A stretch of 64,000 bases of DNA from Planctomycetota bacterium (GTDB lineage Bacteria > Planctomycetota > UBA1135 > GCA-002686595): NCBI GenBank assembly GCA_002686265.1, contig NZBA01000041.1:16231-80230 (forward strand), given 5' to 3'. The notes beneath the pieces were generated by a model. It saw only the letters and a program-made list of their open reading frames with translations. It ran no database searches and was not told where the DNA came from. The translations under genes were made by a program, and so were the position numbers. Every line of letters starts with the position of its first letter. Within the stretch, counting starts at the first letter, position 1. Positions 18,630 to 27,681 of the stretch are shown piece after piece.

Positions 18630-20959
18630 GATACTCAGTGGTTGTTAAAGAAGGATTTAGGGGTAGCGAAACTCGCCAAGAGTTTCGGCCATCCCGAACT
18701 CGCCGAATGTCTTGGCGACTTTCGCTACAAACTCCTTCGACAAGAGTAGTTTTGACGGCTCACTTCTTTGCCGCGATGCTCATCTGCTTTGCAGCGCGTG
18801 GGGCGGTTTCCGAAGACGATCTTACCGTTCTCACAGACCAGCCCGGCAAGCAACTCGAATTGCTTCTCAAGCGACAGTTCAACGAGCAGCTTGACAGGCG
18901 GCTCGAAGCTTACAACGCGATCAAGAGCCGAGCCGATTGCGAGAAGTGGCAACGCGAGCGGCGTGACTTTTTCATACGACAAATCGGCGGCTTCCCAAAA
19001 CGCACTCCGCTGAATGCAAAGACCGTTGGCGAATTGAAGGGCGAGGGTTATCGCGCTGAAAAGGTGCTTTTCGAAAGTCGCCCGAATCATCACGTTACGG
19101 CCACCCTGTATTTGCCGGAGACGAAGGGACCGCATCCCGGCGTGTTGATTCCGTGTGGTCACAGCCACACGGGCAAGGCCGCGGGCGGGTATCAGCGGAT
19201 GTCGATTCTGCTGGCTCGCCACGGCATGGCGGCTTTGTGCTACGACCCGATTGGACAGGGCGAGCGGTATCAGTCGCTCGACTTCGAGCACGACCACGAG
19301 ACGTTCGCTTCGGTGTCGTATCGGCTGGAGACGCCGCATCCGCGCGTGCGTTTTCTTTGTACGACCGAGCACACGTTGATGGGCGTCGGTTGCATCCTGC
19401 TAGGGACGAACACCGCTCAATACCGGATTTGGGACGGCATGCGGGCGATCGACTATCTGCAAAGTCGCGACGACATCATCGACGACAAGATTGGCTGCGC
19501 GGGCAATTCCGGGGGCGGAACTTTGACGGCGTACTTGATGGCGCTCGACGACCGCATCGTCGCGGCGGCTCCAGCCTGCTACCTGACGACGTTCCGGCGA
19601 CTGATCGAAACCAAAGGAGCGCAGGACGCAGAGCAGAACATCTTTGGCCAGATCGCCTTCGGCATGGACGAGCCGGATTACGTGATGATGCGTGCTCCGA
19701 AGCCGACGCTGATCTGCGCGAGTACGCGCGACGTTACTTTTGACATTGGCGGGACGTGGGATTTGTTTCGACAGTCGAAACGGTTTTACGCTCGGCTCGG
19801 TTTTCCCGAACGTGTGGAGCTGAACGAAGCCGACGTTCCGCACGGGATGTATCTGCAACATCGTGAAGCCATCGCCCGCTGGATGCATCGCTGGTTGCTG
19901 GGCAAAGACAAAGTGATTCGTGAAGTCGATCCGACGACCCTGCCCGATCCCATCAGCGACAAGGAGTTGCGCGCGCTGAGCGAAGGCGATTGGACTAAGG
20001 AGCAACTCTATTGCACGCCCGAAGGCCAGGCGTTGCTGATGAAAGGCGAGAAATCCGTTTTCAATATCAACGCCGGTATCGAACGCGAGCTGCGAGTTCA
20101 GCGCAAGGTGGCATGGGAGAAGCTGAACACAAATCAGCGTCGCGAGTTGGTCCGCAAGACGATTGGGCCGTTTGATATCAGCCGCAGGGCGCTAGCCCAC
20201 GGTTCACAAGGAGAACCGGACGCTAGCGCGTCTCGGCTGATCAAAGGACCGAAGTCTCACGACTCCGGCTACGATGCGAAGACGATCGGAACCATCCAGC
20301 GAGACGGTTACCGAATCGAGAAACTCGTCCTTGCCGGAAACGAAAAGCACCTTGCCTTGCCGGGCCTGCTCTTCATTCCTGAAACCGTGTCCAAGCCGCC
20401 CGTCCTTTATTTTCACGGCATCAGCATGAAAGCCGAGGCCAATTCGGGCGGCCGTTGCGAGCAACTCGTGAAACAAGGCCACATCGTCCTGTCCGCCGAA
20501 CTCAGCGGCATCGGCGAAACAGAAACCGGCCACGACAAGCGCGACTACGGCCGCGGTCGATTCGGGCGCGATGTGCAGGAAATCTATCTGGCTTATTTGA
20601 TGGGTCGCTCGTTCGTGGGCATGCGGACGGACGACGTATTTCGCTGGTCAGACTATCTGTCTCGTCACGGGGCGAACGAAAAGCCGCTCCGGATTCAACT
20701 AATCGCAATCGGCGAGGCCGCCATTCCGGCGCTTCACGCGGCGGCCCTCGAACCGTCACGATTCGAGTCAGTCCGCTTGAGAGGCATAATTCGTTCGTGG
20801 GCGGAAATCGTCGCCGCGTCGGAAAGCAAGAACCAACTGGTGAACGCCGTTCATGGGGCACTACGACATTACGATCTACCGGATCTTGTCGAACTCGCAG
20901 GCAATAATCTTGTGAAGATCGACGCTTCGGTGGACGCAAGTGGCAGACAGGAAGATTGA
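18626..20959 (+). CDS. Double-domain acetylxylan-esterase-like alpha/beta hydrolase
   Basis: The open frame is 777 residues and its ATG overlaps the ceramidase stop (ATGA), which suggests coupling. However residues 13-34 come from the palindrome at 18663-18728, so a start at 18707 (MSWRLSLQTPSTRVVLTAHF) may be used; the hydrophobic signal lies at about 45-58 of the long form. The first hydrolase domain has GVLIPCGHSHTGKAAGG and the nucleophile elbow G-N-S-G-G-G near residue 295, with a late V-P-H-G block supplying the histidine. After a linker made by a second palindrome (20177-20241), a second alpha/beta-hydrolase-like domain follows (VLYFHGISMK, ELSGIGETETG), but its elbow reads A-I-G-E-A, so it lacks a Ser nucleophile and is probably not catalytic. 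Confidence 0.75.
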   Translation: MRYSVVVKEGFRGSETRQEFRPSRTRRMSWRLSLQTPSTRVVLTAHFFAAMLICFAARGAVSEDDLTVLTDQPGKQLELLLKRQFNEQLDRRLEAYNAIKSRADCEKWQRERRDFFIRQIGGFPKRTPLNAKTVGELKGEGYRAEKVLFESRPNHHVTATLYLPETKGPHPGVLIPCGHSHTGKAAGGYQRMSILLARHGMAALCYDPIGQGERYQSLDFEHDHETFASVSYRLETPHPRVRFLCTTEHTLMGVGCILLGTNTAQYRIWDGMRAIDYLQSRDDIIDDKIGCAGNSGGGTLTAYLMALDDRIVAAAPACYLTTFRRLIETKGAQDAEQNIFGQIAFGMDEPDYVMMRAPKPTLICASTRDVTFDIGGTWDLFRQSKRFYARLGFPERVELNEADVPHGMYLQHREAIARWMHRWLLGKDKVIREVDPTTLPDPISDKELRALSEGDWTKEQLYCTPEGQALLMKGEKSVFNINAGIERELRVQRKVAWEKLNTNQRRELVRKTIGPFDISRRALAHGSQGEPDASASRLIKGPKSHDSGYDAKTIGTIQRDGYRIEKLVLAGNEKHLALPGLLFIPETVSKPPVLYFHGISMKAEANSGGRCEQLVKQGHIVLSAELSGIGETETGHDKRDYGRGRFGRDVQEIYLAYLMGRSFVGMRTDDVFRWSDYLSRHGANEKPLRIQLIAIGEAAIPALHAAALEPSRFESVRLRGIIRSWAEIVAASESKNQLVNAVHGALRHYDLPDLVELAGNNLVKIDASVDASGRQED
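18663..18728 (+). repeat. Palindromic repeat in the N-terminal coding region
   Basis: Arms of 18 bases: GTAGCGAAACTCGCCAAG at 18663-18680 and its reverse complement with one mismatch at 18711-18728. The inner part also pairs partly (AGTTTCGG with CCGAACT). Such GTAG...CTAC palindromes are normally intergenic in these genomes; here the sequence is open in the frame of the esterase gene and encodes residues 13-34 of the 777-residue reading. Confidence 0.75.
20177..20241 (+). repeat. In-frame palindromic repeat at the esterase domain linker
   Basis: Left arm 20177-20204 (ATCAGCCGCAGGGCGCTAG...CGGTT) and right arm 20214-20241 (AACCGGACGCTAGCG...GGCTGAT) are inverted copies; of 28 positions about 22 pair. 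The same element is found at 40699-40743 plus 42784-42797, where an IS split it, and there it is intergenic. In the esterase it is translated as SRRALAHGSQGEPDASASRL without a stop. Confidence 0.8.
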
Positions 20960-21121
20960 GGATAGGAACATGAAAGTGGTTGGCCGGATCAAGGACCGAA
21001 GCGACGACGCTCCGGCAATGGAATGAATGGCAAGGCCGGTTCATACTGACCGTGCCGGAACGGCGCTACGCCTGGTCCGGTCTGCTTGAACCTGTTGTTG
21101 CGTTAGAGGAGGCGCATTCAC

Positions 21122-24070
21122 ATGCACAGACGCACGTGTTATTCCACTGTTACACTGTTGGGGCTATTGGTGTTCGCCAGCATAGTGGCAGCCGAGGATT
21201 GGCCTACCTGGCGGCATGACGCCGGCCGTACGAATGTCTCCGCCGAGAAGATTCCCGATCCGCTGCGCCTGCAATGGAAGCGACAACTTCCGCCGGTGAA
21301 ACCCGCTTTCCGCAAGTCCCGGCTCCAATTTGACCAGGGTTACGAGCCGGTTGTTCTGGGCGACACCATGTACATGGCGTTGCCGCACATCGATGCGGTT
21401 GTCGCCTATGCGGTCGAGACCGGGAAAGAGAAGTGGCGGTTCTACACAGCCGGTCCCGTGCGTCTGGCACCGGTTGCGTGGCGCGACAGGCTCTACTTCG
21501 GATCGGACGACGGGCATCTGTACTGTTTGAATGCGTCCGACGGTGAGCTGCAATGGAAGTTTCGCGCCGTCCCTTCAGCTCGGAAAATCCTGGGCAATGG
21601 CCGGTTGATTTCTGTCTGGCCCGTCCGCGGGGGACCAGTGCTGGCCGACGAGACCGTCTATTTCGCTGCCGGAGTCTGGCCGTTGGAAGGCGTCTTTGTC
21701 TACGCGCTCGATGCCCGGTCGGGCCAGGTCGAATGGGTCAACGATCGCTGCGGAACGTTGTACGGCAAGCAGCCGCACGCGGGCGCCGAAGCGTTGGGAG
21801 GACTCACTCCGCAAGGATACCTGTTGGTTAACGGCGATCAAGTGCTCGTCCCGTGTGGTGCGGCGCGACCGGCCACGTTCGATCGCCATACCGGCGAATT
21901 GCTCGACTTTACACTCCCGTCCGAAGGAACCGTTCCCGGCGGATGGTTCATGCGGATGGACCCGGAAGTTGCCCGAGATATTCGCCGCGGCAAGATTACG
22001 TACGACAGTGTCGTCAATCGCGATATGCATGAAGGCGGAACACGCACAGGCAAAGGAGTCGCCGGAACGCGAACACAAGTGACGCTGGGCGGCGCTCTGT
22101 TGAAGTACGCGGACGGAGTGAAGGGAGTCGATGGCGACATTCACAGCATCGTCGCCGCCAACGGCCGGTTGTTCGTCACAACTCGCGACGGAATGATTTA
22201 TTGTTTCGGCAATAACGAAGTTTCACCGACCATTCACCCGGCACAACCCGCCCGCAAGCCGAATCCCGAGAAGGCGCTGACGTCAACGATCGCCCACCTG
22301 CGCACGCTGACCCGCGTTCGCGACGGCTACGCGCTCGTGCTCGGCACGCGCGATGGCCGGTTGGCGGAGCAACTGGCCGCCGAGACGAACCTCAACGTCA
22401 TTGCATTAGCCCCCGCTGAATCCGACGCCGACGCGATACGGCGAAGGATTCTTGAGCCGTCCGCGCCGTCCGGCCAACTGTCGATCGTGGCGGGCAAGCT
22501 CGAGGAAGTCGCGTTTCCGCGGTATCTGGCCGATCTGATTGTGGCAGAAGATTGGAACGCAACGCGGCTCAACACGAGCCCCGACTACCTGCTGACGTTA
22601 TATGAACGACTGAAGCCGTACGGGGGCGTCGCCTGCCTCGCCGTAGAACCGACCCGCGACGAGGAGATTCACGAATGGATCCGCGCGGCAGGTCATACCG
22701 AAGCCCGTGTTGAACGCCACGGCGATCTCCTGGTCATCCGACGGGCGGGCGCGTTGCCCGGCGCTGTCGATTATACAAACAACTGGAACGCGCCCGACGC
22801 CCGCGTCCGGGCTCCTTTGGGTATCTTGTGGTTCGACGATTCCGTGGCGCGATTCAAGCGCGCCCCGCAACCGACGATCGTGGGCGGCGTCATGATTTCG
22901 CAGGACAAGGACTGGCAAGGCGAAGTCGAGAAGATGGGGCCCGTTAACCATCTTCATCGAGACGGGACTGGGCGGTTCCGCTTGCTCAATGCATCCTTCA
23001 TGGACGTCTATACCGGCCGCGTCATGTCGCGTGACGAAGCCGAGTCGCGGTTAGAGCAAGTTCCCAAAACGCCGGACGCCGACTTTCGCCCGCCGTATCA
23101 ATTTCGTCCGCCGTATGTCGAGGAGCAGTTTCAGGAACTGGAGTCTCGGGGCGAGAAGCCAAAGATCTATCCGTTCCAGAGGCAGGCCGACAAGGGCCGG
23201 ATGACAAATCCGCTGACCGGGCTCGTCGAGCCGCGATGCTATGTCAAGAGTTATGGTTGCGACGGCGGTGTGGACTACGGCCACTTGATAACGATGCGTT
23301 CGGCGACTCCCGCTTTCTACGACAAACGAATTGAAAGCGGCACCATTAATATTGCCGGGCCACGTTCCGGTTGCACGAACAGTGTCATCCCGGCGAACGG
23401 CGTCCTGAACATGCCGTATTTCTACGAAGGCTGCACTTGCAGCTACCCGTTGCCCACCGGCGCCGCGCTGATCAGCATGCCGCAGACATTCGAACAATGG
23501 ACTGCCTGGGGCCAGGGCACGGCCAAACCCATCGTGCGAATCGGCGTCAACCTGGGAGCGCCCGGCGATCGGATGACCCACGGCGGAACTTTGTTTCTCG
23601 ACTACCCCAGCGTCGGCGGACCTTCGCCGGAGATAAAACTCCAGACGAAACCGGCGGACCCCGACTACTTTTATCACCATTCCTTGTTCATCCAGGCAGG
23701 TAAAGGCTGGCCCTGGGTCTGTGCCTCTGGCGCACAAGGCATCGAGTCATTGAGGCTGACGGAACTGAAGTCCGGAACCTTCACCTTGCGGCTCTACTTT
23801 GTCGAACCGAAACACACCGAAGCCGGAGCTCGCGTGTTCGATGTCGCTTTGCAAGGAAAACCAGTGCTAACGAATTTCGATATCTTCGCCGCGGCCCAAG
23901 GCAGGATGAAGTGCCTGGTTAAAGAATTCACCGGTGTCCAACTCGACGGCGACTGCACACTGTCTTTTACCGCGCACAAGGGCCAGAGCCTGCTCAGCGG
24001 GATCGAACTCGTATCAACGGGTCTGCCGCTCGACCCGCTGCCGGAAAATGGTCCGAGTACACTGAAGTAG
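21122..24070 (+). CDS. PQQ-like propeller with methyltransferase-like insert and malectin domain
   Basis: A 982-residue exported protein; the start has a GAGGAGG site nine bases upstream and the signal ends near SIVAAED. PQQ-type blades (WPTWRHDAGRTNVS, VVAYAVETGKEKWRF, LYCLNASDGELQWKF) run through about residue 370. Residues 390-540 then read YALVLGTRDGRLAEQLA, VIALAPAESDADAIR, DLIVAEDW and LYERLKPYGGVACLA, the alternating pattern of a class I SAM-methyltransferase-like Rossmann fold with motif I altered (G-T-R-D-G). Blades resume, and the end (about 855-970) is a malectin-like carbohydrate-binding domain (GTFTLRLYFVEPKHTEAGAR). The propeller resembles BamB/dehydrogenase-like proteins, but no catalytic residues are evident. 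The methyltransferase-like part may be structural only. Confidence 0.7.
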   Translation: MHRRTCYSTVTLLGLLVFASIVAAEDWPTWRHDAGRTNVSAEKIPDPLRLQWKRQLPPVKPAFRKSRLQFDQGYEPVVLGDTMYMALPHIDAVVAYAVETGKEKWRFYTAGPVRLAPVAWRDRLYFGSDDGHLYCLNASDGELQWKFRAVPSARKILGNGRLISVWPVRGGPVLADETVYFAAGVWPLEGVFVYALDARSGQVEWVNDRCGTLYGKQPHAGAEALGGLTPQGYLLVNGDQVLVPCGAARPATFDRHTGELLDFTLPSEGTVPGGWFMRMDPEVARDIRRGKITYDSVVNRDMHEGGTRTGKGVAGTRTQVTLGGALLKYADGVKGVDGDIHSIVAANGRLFVTTRDGMIYCFGNNEVSPTIHPAQPARKPNPEKALTSTIAHLRTLTRVRDGYALVLGTRDGRLAEQLAAETNLNVIALAPAESDADAIRRRILEPSAPSGQLSIVAGKLEEVAFPRYLADLIVAEDWNATRLNTSPDYLLTLYERLKPYGGVACLAVEPTRDEEIHEWIRAAGHTEARVERHGDLLVIRRAGALPGAVDYTNNWNAPDARVRAPLGILWFDDSVARFKRAPQPTIVGGVMISQDKDWQGEVEKMGPVNHLHRDGTGRFRLLNASFMDVYTGRVMSRDEAESRLEQVPKTPDADFRPPYQFRPPYVEEQFQELESRGEKPKIYPFQRQADKGRMTNPLTGLVEPRCYVKSYGCDGGVDYGHLITMRSATPAFYDKRIESGTINIAGPRSGCTNSVIPANGVLNMPYFYEGCTCSYPLPTGAALISMPQTFEQWTAWGQGTAKPIVRIGVNLGAPGDRMTHGGTLFLDYPSVGGPSPEIKLQTKPADPDYFYHHSLFIQAGKGWPWVCASGAQGIESLRLTELKSGTFTLRLYFVEPKHTEAGARVFDVALQGKPVLTNFDIFAAAQGRMKCLVKEFTGVQLDGDCTLSFTAHKGQSLLSGIELVSTGLPLDPLPENGPSTLK

Positions 24071-24100
24071 CACGTTCGTTGTAGAGTCGAGTTGACTGCC

Positions 24101-25468
24101 ATGAAATTCACTCCTTATTTACTGAGCCTGCTGACATTCCCACTGGTTGCTGCCGACGACGACGTAGAAGTCGTGGTTAGTCCGCGCGTCACGGTCGTCC
24201 AGCGCGAAGGTATCACGGGTGGCGGCTGTCCGGTGAAGGTGGGACATCGCGTGCTGAGTTTCTATCCGAATCACCCGGATGATTTTGGTGGCTCGAAAGG
24301 GATGGCATCGGCGATTTCTACCGACGGCGGCTTGAGCTGGACGAAGGGCCGAGACAACTGGCCCATGTCAGGAATGATCGCCATGTGGGCGGAGCGGCTC
24401 AGCAGTGGCGACCTGCTCGCTTTCGGTATCAAATGGCTGCCTGATCCGGCGAAGCGACGTGAAGCCAAACTCCCTGACGTGCCACCCAACGCCTACCGAA
24501 TCGCCGTCTCGAAGGACCAAGGCCAAAGTTGGAAGCTAGAGCGAGCCACGATCGCGTGCCCGCCGGAAGTCGGCGGCATCGCTCGCCCCTTGCCGCACAT
24601 CATTGAAGGTGAAAACGGCTTGTTGCTCATGCCCGCTTATACCTGGAGCAAACGCGGCAACAAGGTCGTGTTGTTGCAAAGCGAAGATGGCGGTCGGGCG
24701 TGGAAAGTCCGCTCCGTCATCACGACCGCCGTGGCGATGATCAAGGCGGAAGCCCGCGTCACGACACCCTGGCTGGAAGCGACCGTATCGCCAACCAAAG
24801 ACGGCGAGATGCTGGCGATCGTTCGCACCGGCAGCACCGTGAAGTCCAACCTTGTTTCCGTGCGTTCGACGGATGGCGGCAAGACCTGGGACCCGCCGCA
24901 AGTTCTTGCGTTTGCTGGCAAGCTACCCACGTTGCATCTGCTGAATAATGGAGTTCTCACCCTCGCAACCGCGTTGAGCCGTAACCATTGCCGCGTGTAC
25001 CTCTCCGCCGACGGAACGGGCCGCAATTGGAGTCGCGCCTTTGTTATCAGTAGTCTGACGGGCGGCAACGTGGGCGTAGCCGTCGCCGGAGAAGACAGAC
25101 TCATCATGACCAGCCCCGCGAACCGCAGAATCGACGCCTGGCGTCTGCTCGTTGGACCTGAACCGTTGCCGTCCAGCAACCTCGACTCGCCGAGCAACCT
25201 GAAGTTCAAAGCTGGCACACTCACCTGGACAGCGTCGCCGAACGCGGTGGCCTATCGCGTCACTCCTGTACTCATCAAGCCCGGCGACCTCTGGCCCACG
25301 ACCCTGATCCAGCCCTACGCCGCCATCCAAACACCAGACGATTCCTGCAGCTTGGACCTGCGGCGCCAGCTTCTACTCGGTAGCATCTATACTTTCGAAG
25401 TCACCGCCGTGGACGCGAAGGGCCGAGTGTCTTCCGCCGCGCGGAGTCAGGAGTTTCAACTTCGATGA
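24101..25468 (+). CDS. Secreted BNR/sialidase-like propeller
   Basis: A 455-residue protein; ATG 24101 gives MKFTPYLLSLLTFPLVAADD, a short signal peptide. Asp boxes are visible as STDGGLSW, SKDQGQSW, SEDGGRAW and STDGGKTW, so the N-terminal ~345 residues form a sialidase-type propeller. The final ~100 residues (LKFKAGTLTWTASPNAVAYR to the end) look like a fibronectin type III module, which is typical of extracellular glycan-acting proteins. It is not a close copy of the 310 protein. Substrate unknown. It follows the PQQ/malectin gene by 30 bases and is likely in the same transcript. Confidence 0.75.
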   Translation: MKFTPYLLSLLTFPLVAADDDVEVVVSPRVTVVQREGITGGGCPVKVGHRVLSFYPNHPDDFGGSKGMASAISTDGGLSWTKGRDNWPMSGMIAMWAERLSSGDLLAFGIKWLPDPAKRREAKLPDVPPNAYRIAVSKDQGQSWKLERATIACPPEVGGIARPLPHIIEGENGLLLMPAYTWSKRGNKVVLLQSEDGGRAWKVRSVITTAVAMIKAEARVTTPWLEATVSPTKDGEMLAIVRTGSTVKSNLVSVRSTDGGKTWDPPQVLAFAGKLPTLHLLNNGVLTLATALSRNHCRVYLSADGTGRNWSRAFVISSLTGGNVGVAVAGEDRLIMTSPANRRIDAWRLLVGPEPLPSSNLDSPSNLKFKAGTLTWTASPNAVAYRVTPVLIKPGDLWPTTLIQPYAAIQTPDDSCSLDLRRQLLLGSIYTFEVTAVDAKGRVSSAARSQEFQLR

Positions 25469-25619
25469 ATGCGGTCAGAATCCATCGTCGCCCCTGGACC
25501 TAATGCTCATCAGTCGACCTTCGTTTCATTGAATGGCTACTACTCACGAAACAGCACTTCGGCTGTCATCATAAGCAACAAATGAGCGAAGCCTTATCCA
25601 GGTACTGCACGGAAACGCG

Positions 25620-26843
25620 ATGAAACAGCACGGCTCGACGAGATACTCATTGATCGGCATCGCAGCGCTGGTGCTGGTCAGTTCCCAACCGGGACTCACT
25701 GCTGCAGAGGATGCCGTTGAGTTCTTTGAGAAGAAGATTCGACCGGTACTGGTACAACACTGCTTTAAGTGTCATTCCGAGGACACGGCCGAAGATGGCG
25801 GCGACCTGCGTCTGGATCGGAAGCTGACGGGAGATAGACGGCTGATCGTGCCGGGCGATCCAGACAACAGCCTGCTGATCACTGCATTGCGGTATCGCAA
25901 CTCGGACCTGCAGATGCCGCCTTCCGGGCGCCTGCCGTTAGCGGTCATTGCTGACTTTGAACGATGGGTGCAGATGGCTGCCACCGATCCTCGACCAGCG
26001 ATCAATGCACCGGACGAGCCGACCAGCGACTCGGTGGCGGCCAGTATGGAAGTCGGGCGTCAGTTCTGGGCGTTTCAACCAGTTCGTAACGCGTCGCCGC
26101 CGCAACTCAACGATGACTGGGTAGAGTCACCAGTCGATGCCTTTGTTCTGCGGAAACTCGTTGATGCGGGACTGCGACCTGCGCCTCAGGCAGACCGGCG
26201 TACGCTGATTCGGCGAGCCTCATTCATCCTCATCGGACTTCCGCCTACACCGCAAGAGGTTGAAGATTTTGTCAACGACGATCGGCCGGATGCGTTTGCT
26301 CGGCTGGTCGATCGACTGCTGGCGTCTCCTGCTTACGGAGAACGCTGGGGACGCCACTGGCTCGACGTGATGCGGTACGGCGATTGCAACGGTGGAGACG
26401 AAAGTCGTCCGTTTCCAAACGCGTGGCACTTTCGAAACTATGTGATTGGTAACTTCAATCGCGACGTGCCGTACAATCGCATGATCAGCGAGCACCTTGC
26501 GGGTGATCTGCTTGAGTTTGATGACGGCGCGGAGTATGAGCCTGTCGTCGGTACAGGTTTCCTTGCCATCGGGACAAAGATTCTTACGCAGCTTGATGCA
26601 AAGAAACGCATTGCCGATCTGGTCGACGAACAGATTGACGCGTTTGGCAGGGCGATGCTGGGAATGACCATCGCGTGTGCCCGTTGTCACGATCACAAAT
26701 TCGATCCGATCCCCACCGCTGACTATTACGCACTTGCGGGTATCTTTCGCAGCACGACGACACTTGTCAGTTATGGCAAATGGGTCGAACGTCCTGCGCA
26801 TACCCCAACGCTCCGGTCACGACCGCACAGTTCAAGTACATGA
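25620..26843 (+). pseudogene. Planctomycete cytochrome C / DUF1549 gene, 3'-truncated
   Basis: A 407-residue open frame with a signal peptide (residues 1-30), a planctomycete cytochrome C domain with C-F-K-C-H at about 48-52, and a DUF1549 (PSCyt2) domain ending at CARCHDHKFDPIPTADYYAL. Intact family members continue for several hundred residues into DUF1553 (PSD1), but here the frame shifts into a low-quality tail after KWVERPAHTP and stops. The DNA after the break runs straight into the DUF1501 fragment. I infer a deletion that removed DUF1553 and the front of the next gene. The protein would keep the haem site but not the partner domain, and function is doubtful. Confidence 0.7.
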
Positions 26844-27604
26844 ATCCATCAACAGACAAGCGACTGGAACGCCTGCAACTCGAACTGATGCAGAGACTGG
26901 CTGCCGAACAGTCTGACACGAATGCCGAACTGAACGCGCGACTGCAGTCGTTCGAGCTGGCATTTCGAATGCAGATGGCGGCTCCGAAGGCACTCGACCT
27001 ATCATCCGAGTCAAAGACGACTCAACAGCTTTACGGAATCGGATCGAAACCGACCGATGACTTCGGTCGTCAGTGTCTGCTGGCACGACGCCTCGTCGAA
27101 CGCGGTGTCCGATTCGTGCAGGTCAATCACGCCGGCTCGCTGCGAAGTCAGGGCATCCCCACCAACGAGCAATGGGACCAGCACAGCTATCTCGAAAAGG
27201 GACACACCGTCAACGCGGCTCAGGTCGATTTACCAATCACAGGATTTCTCCAGGACCTCAAGGCTCGCGGGCTTCTCGATGAAACTCTCGTCATCTGGGC
27301 GGGCGAGTTCGGTCGAACTCCAACGTCACAAGCCGGCGGTGGTAAGAATATCGGGCGCGACCACCACACAGACGGCTTCACTATCTGGATGGCAGGTGGC
27401 GGTGTGAAAGGCGGCATCCGTTACGGCGCCACCGACGAGTTCGGCTACTACACCATCCAGAACCGCATGACACTGCACGACATGCACGCCACGATCCTGC
27501 ACCTGCTCGGTCTAGACCATACGCATCTGACCTGGCACTACGCCAGCCGTGACTTTCGACTCACCGACGTGTATGGCAACGTCGCACACGACATCATCGC
27601 CTGA
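26780..27604 (+). pseudogene. DUF1501 gene, 5'-truncated
   Basis: The conserved C-terminal half of DUF1501 begins near FKYMNPSTDKRLERLQLELM and continues through DDFGRQCLLARRLVERGVRF, ETLVIWAGEFGRTP and GRDHHTDGFTIWMAGGGVKG to the natural C-terminus. DUF1501 proteins are exported through Tat, are usually ~450-490 residues, and are paired directly after DUF1549/DUF1553 genes in planctomycetes. Here about 190 N-terminal residues, including the Tat leader, are absent and the frame overlaps the truncated DUF1549 gene by 64 bases. The ATG at 26780 is only the first available codon. Deletion joining is the simplest reading. Confidence 0.75.
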
Positions 27605-27681
27605 ACTTGAACGCGCCGCGTAAGTCGCGACGCCAAGCACCTTGAGCCACGCCACGTTAATCAGTCAATGAAATGAAGCTT

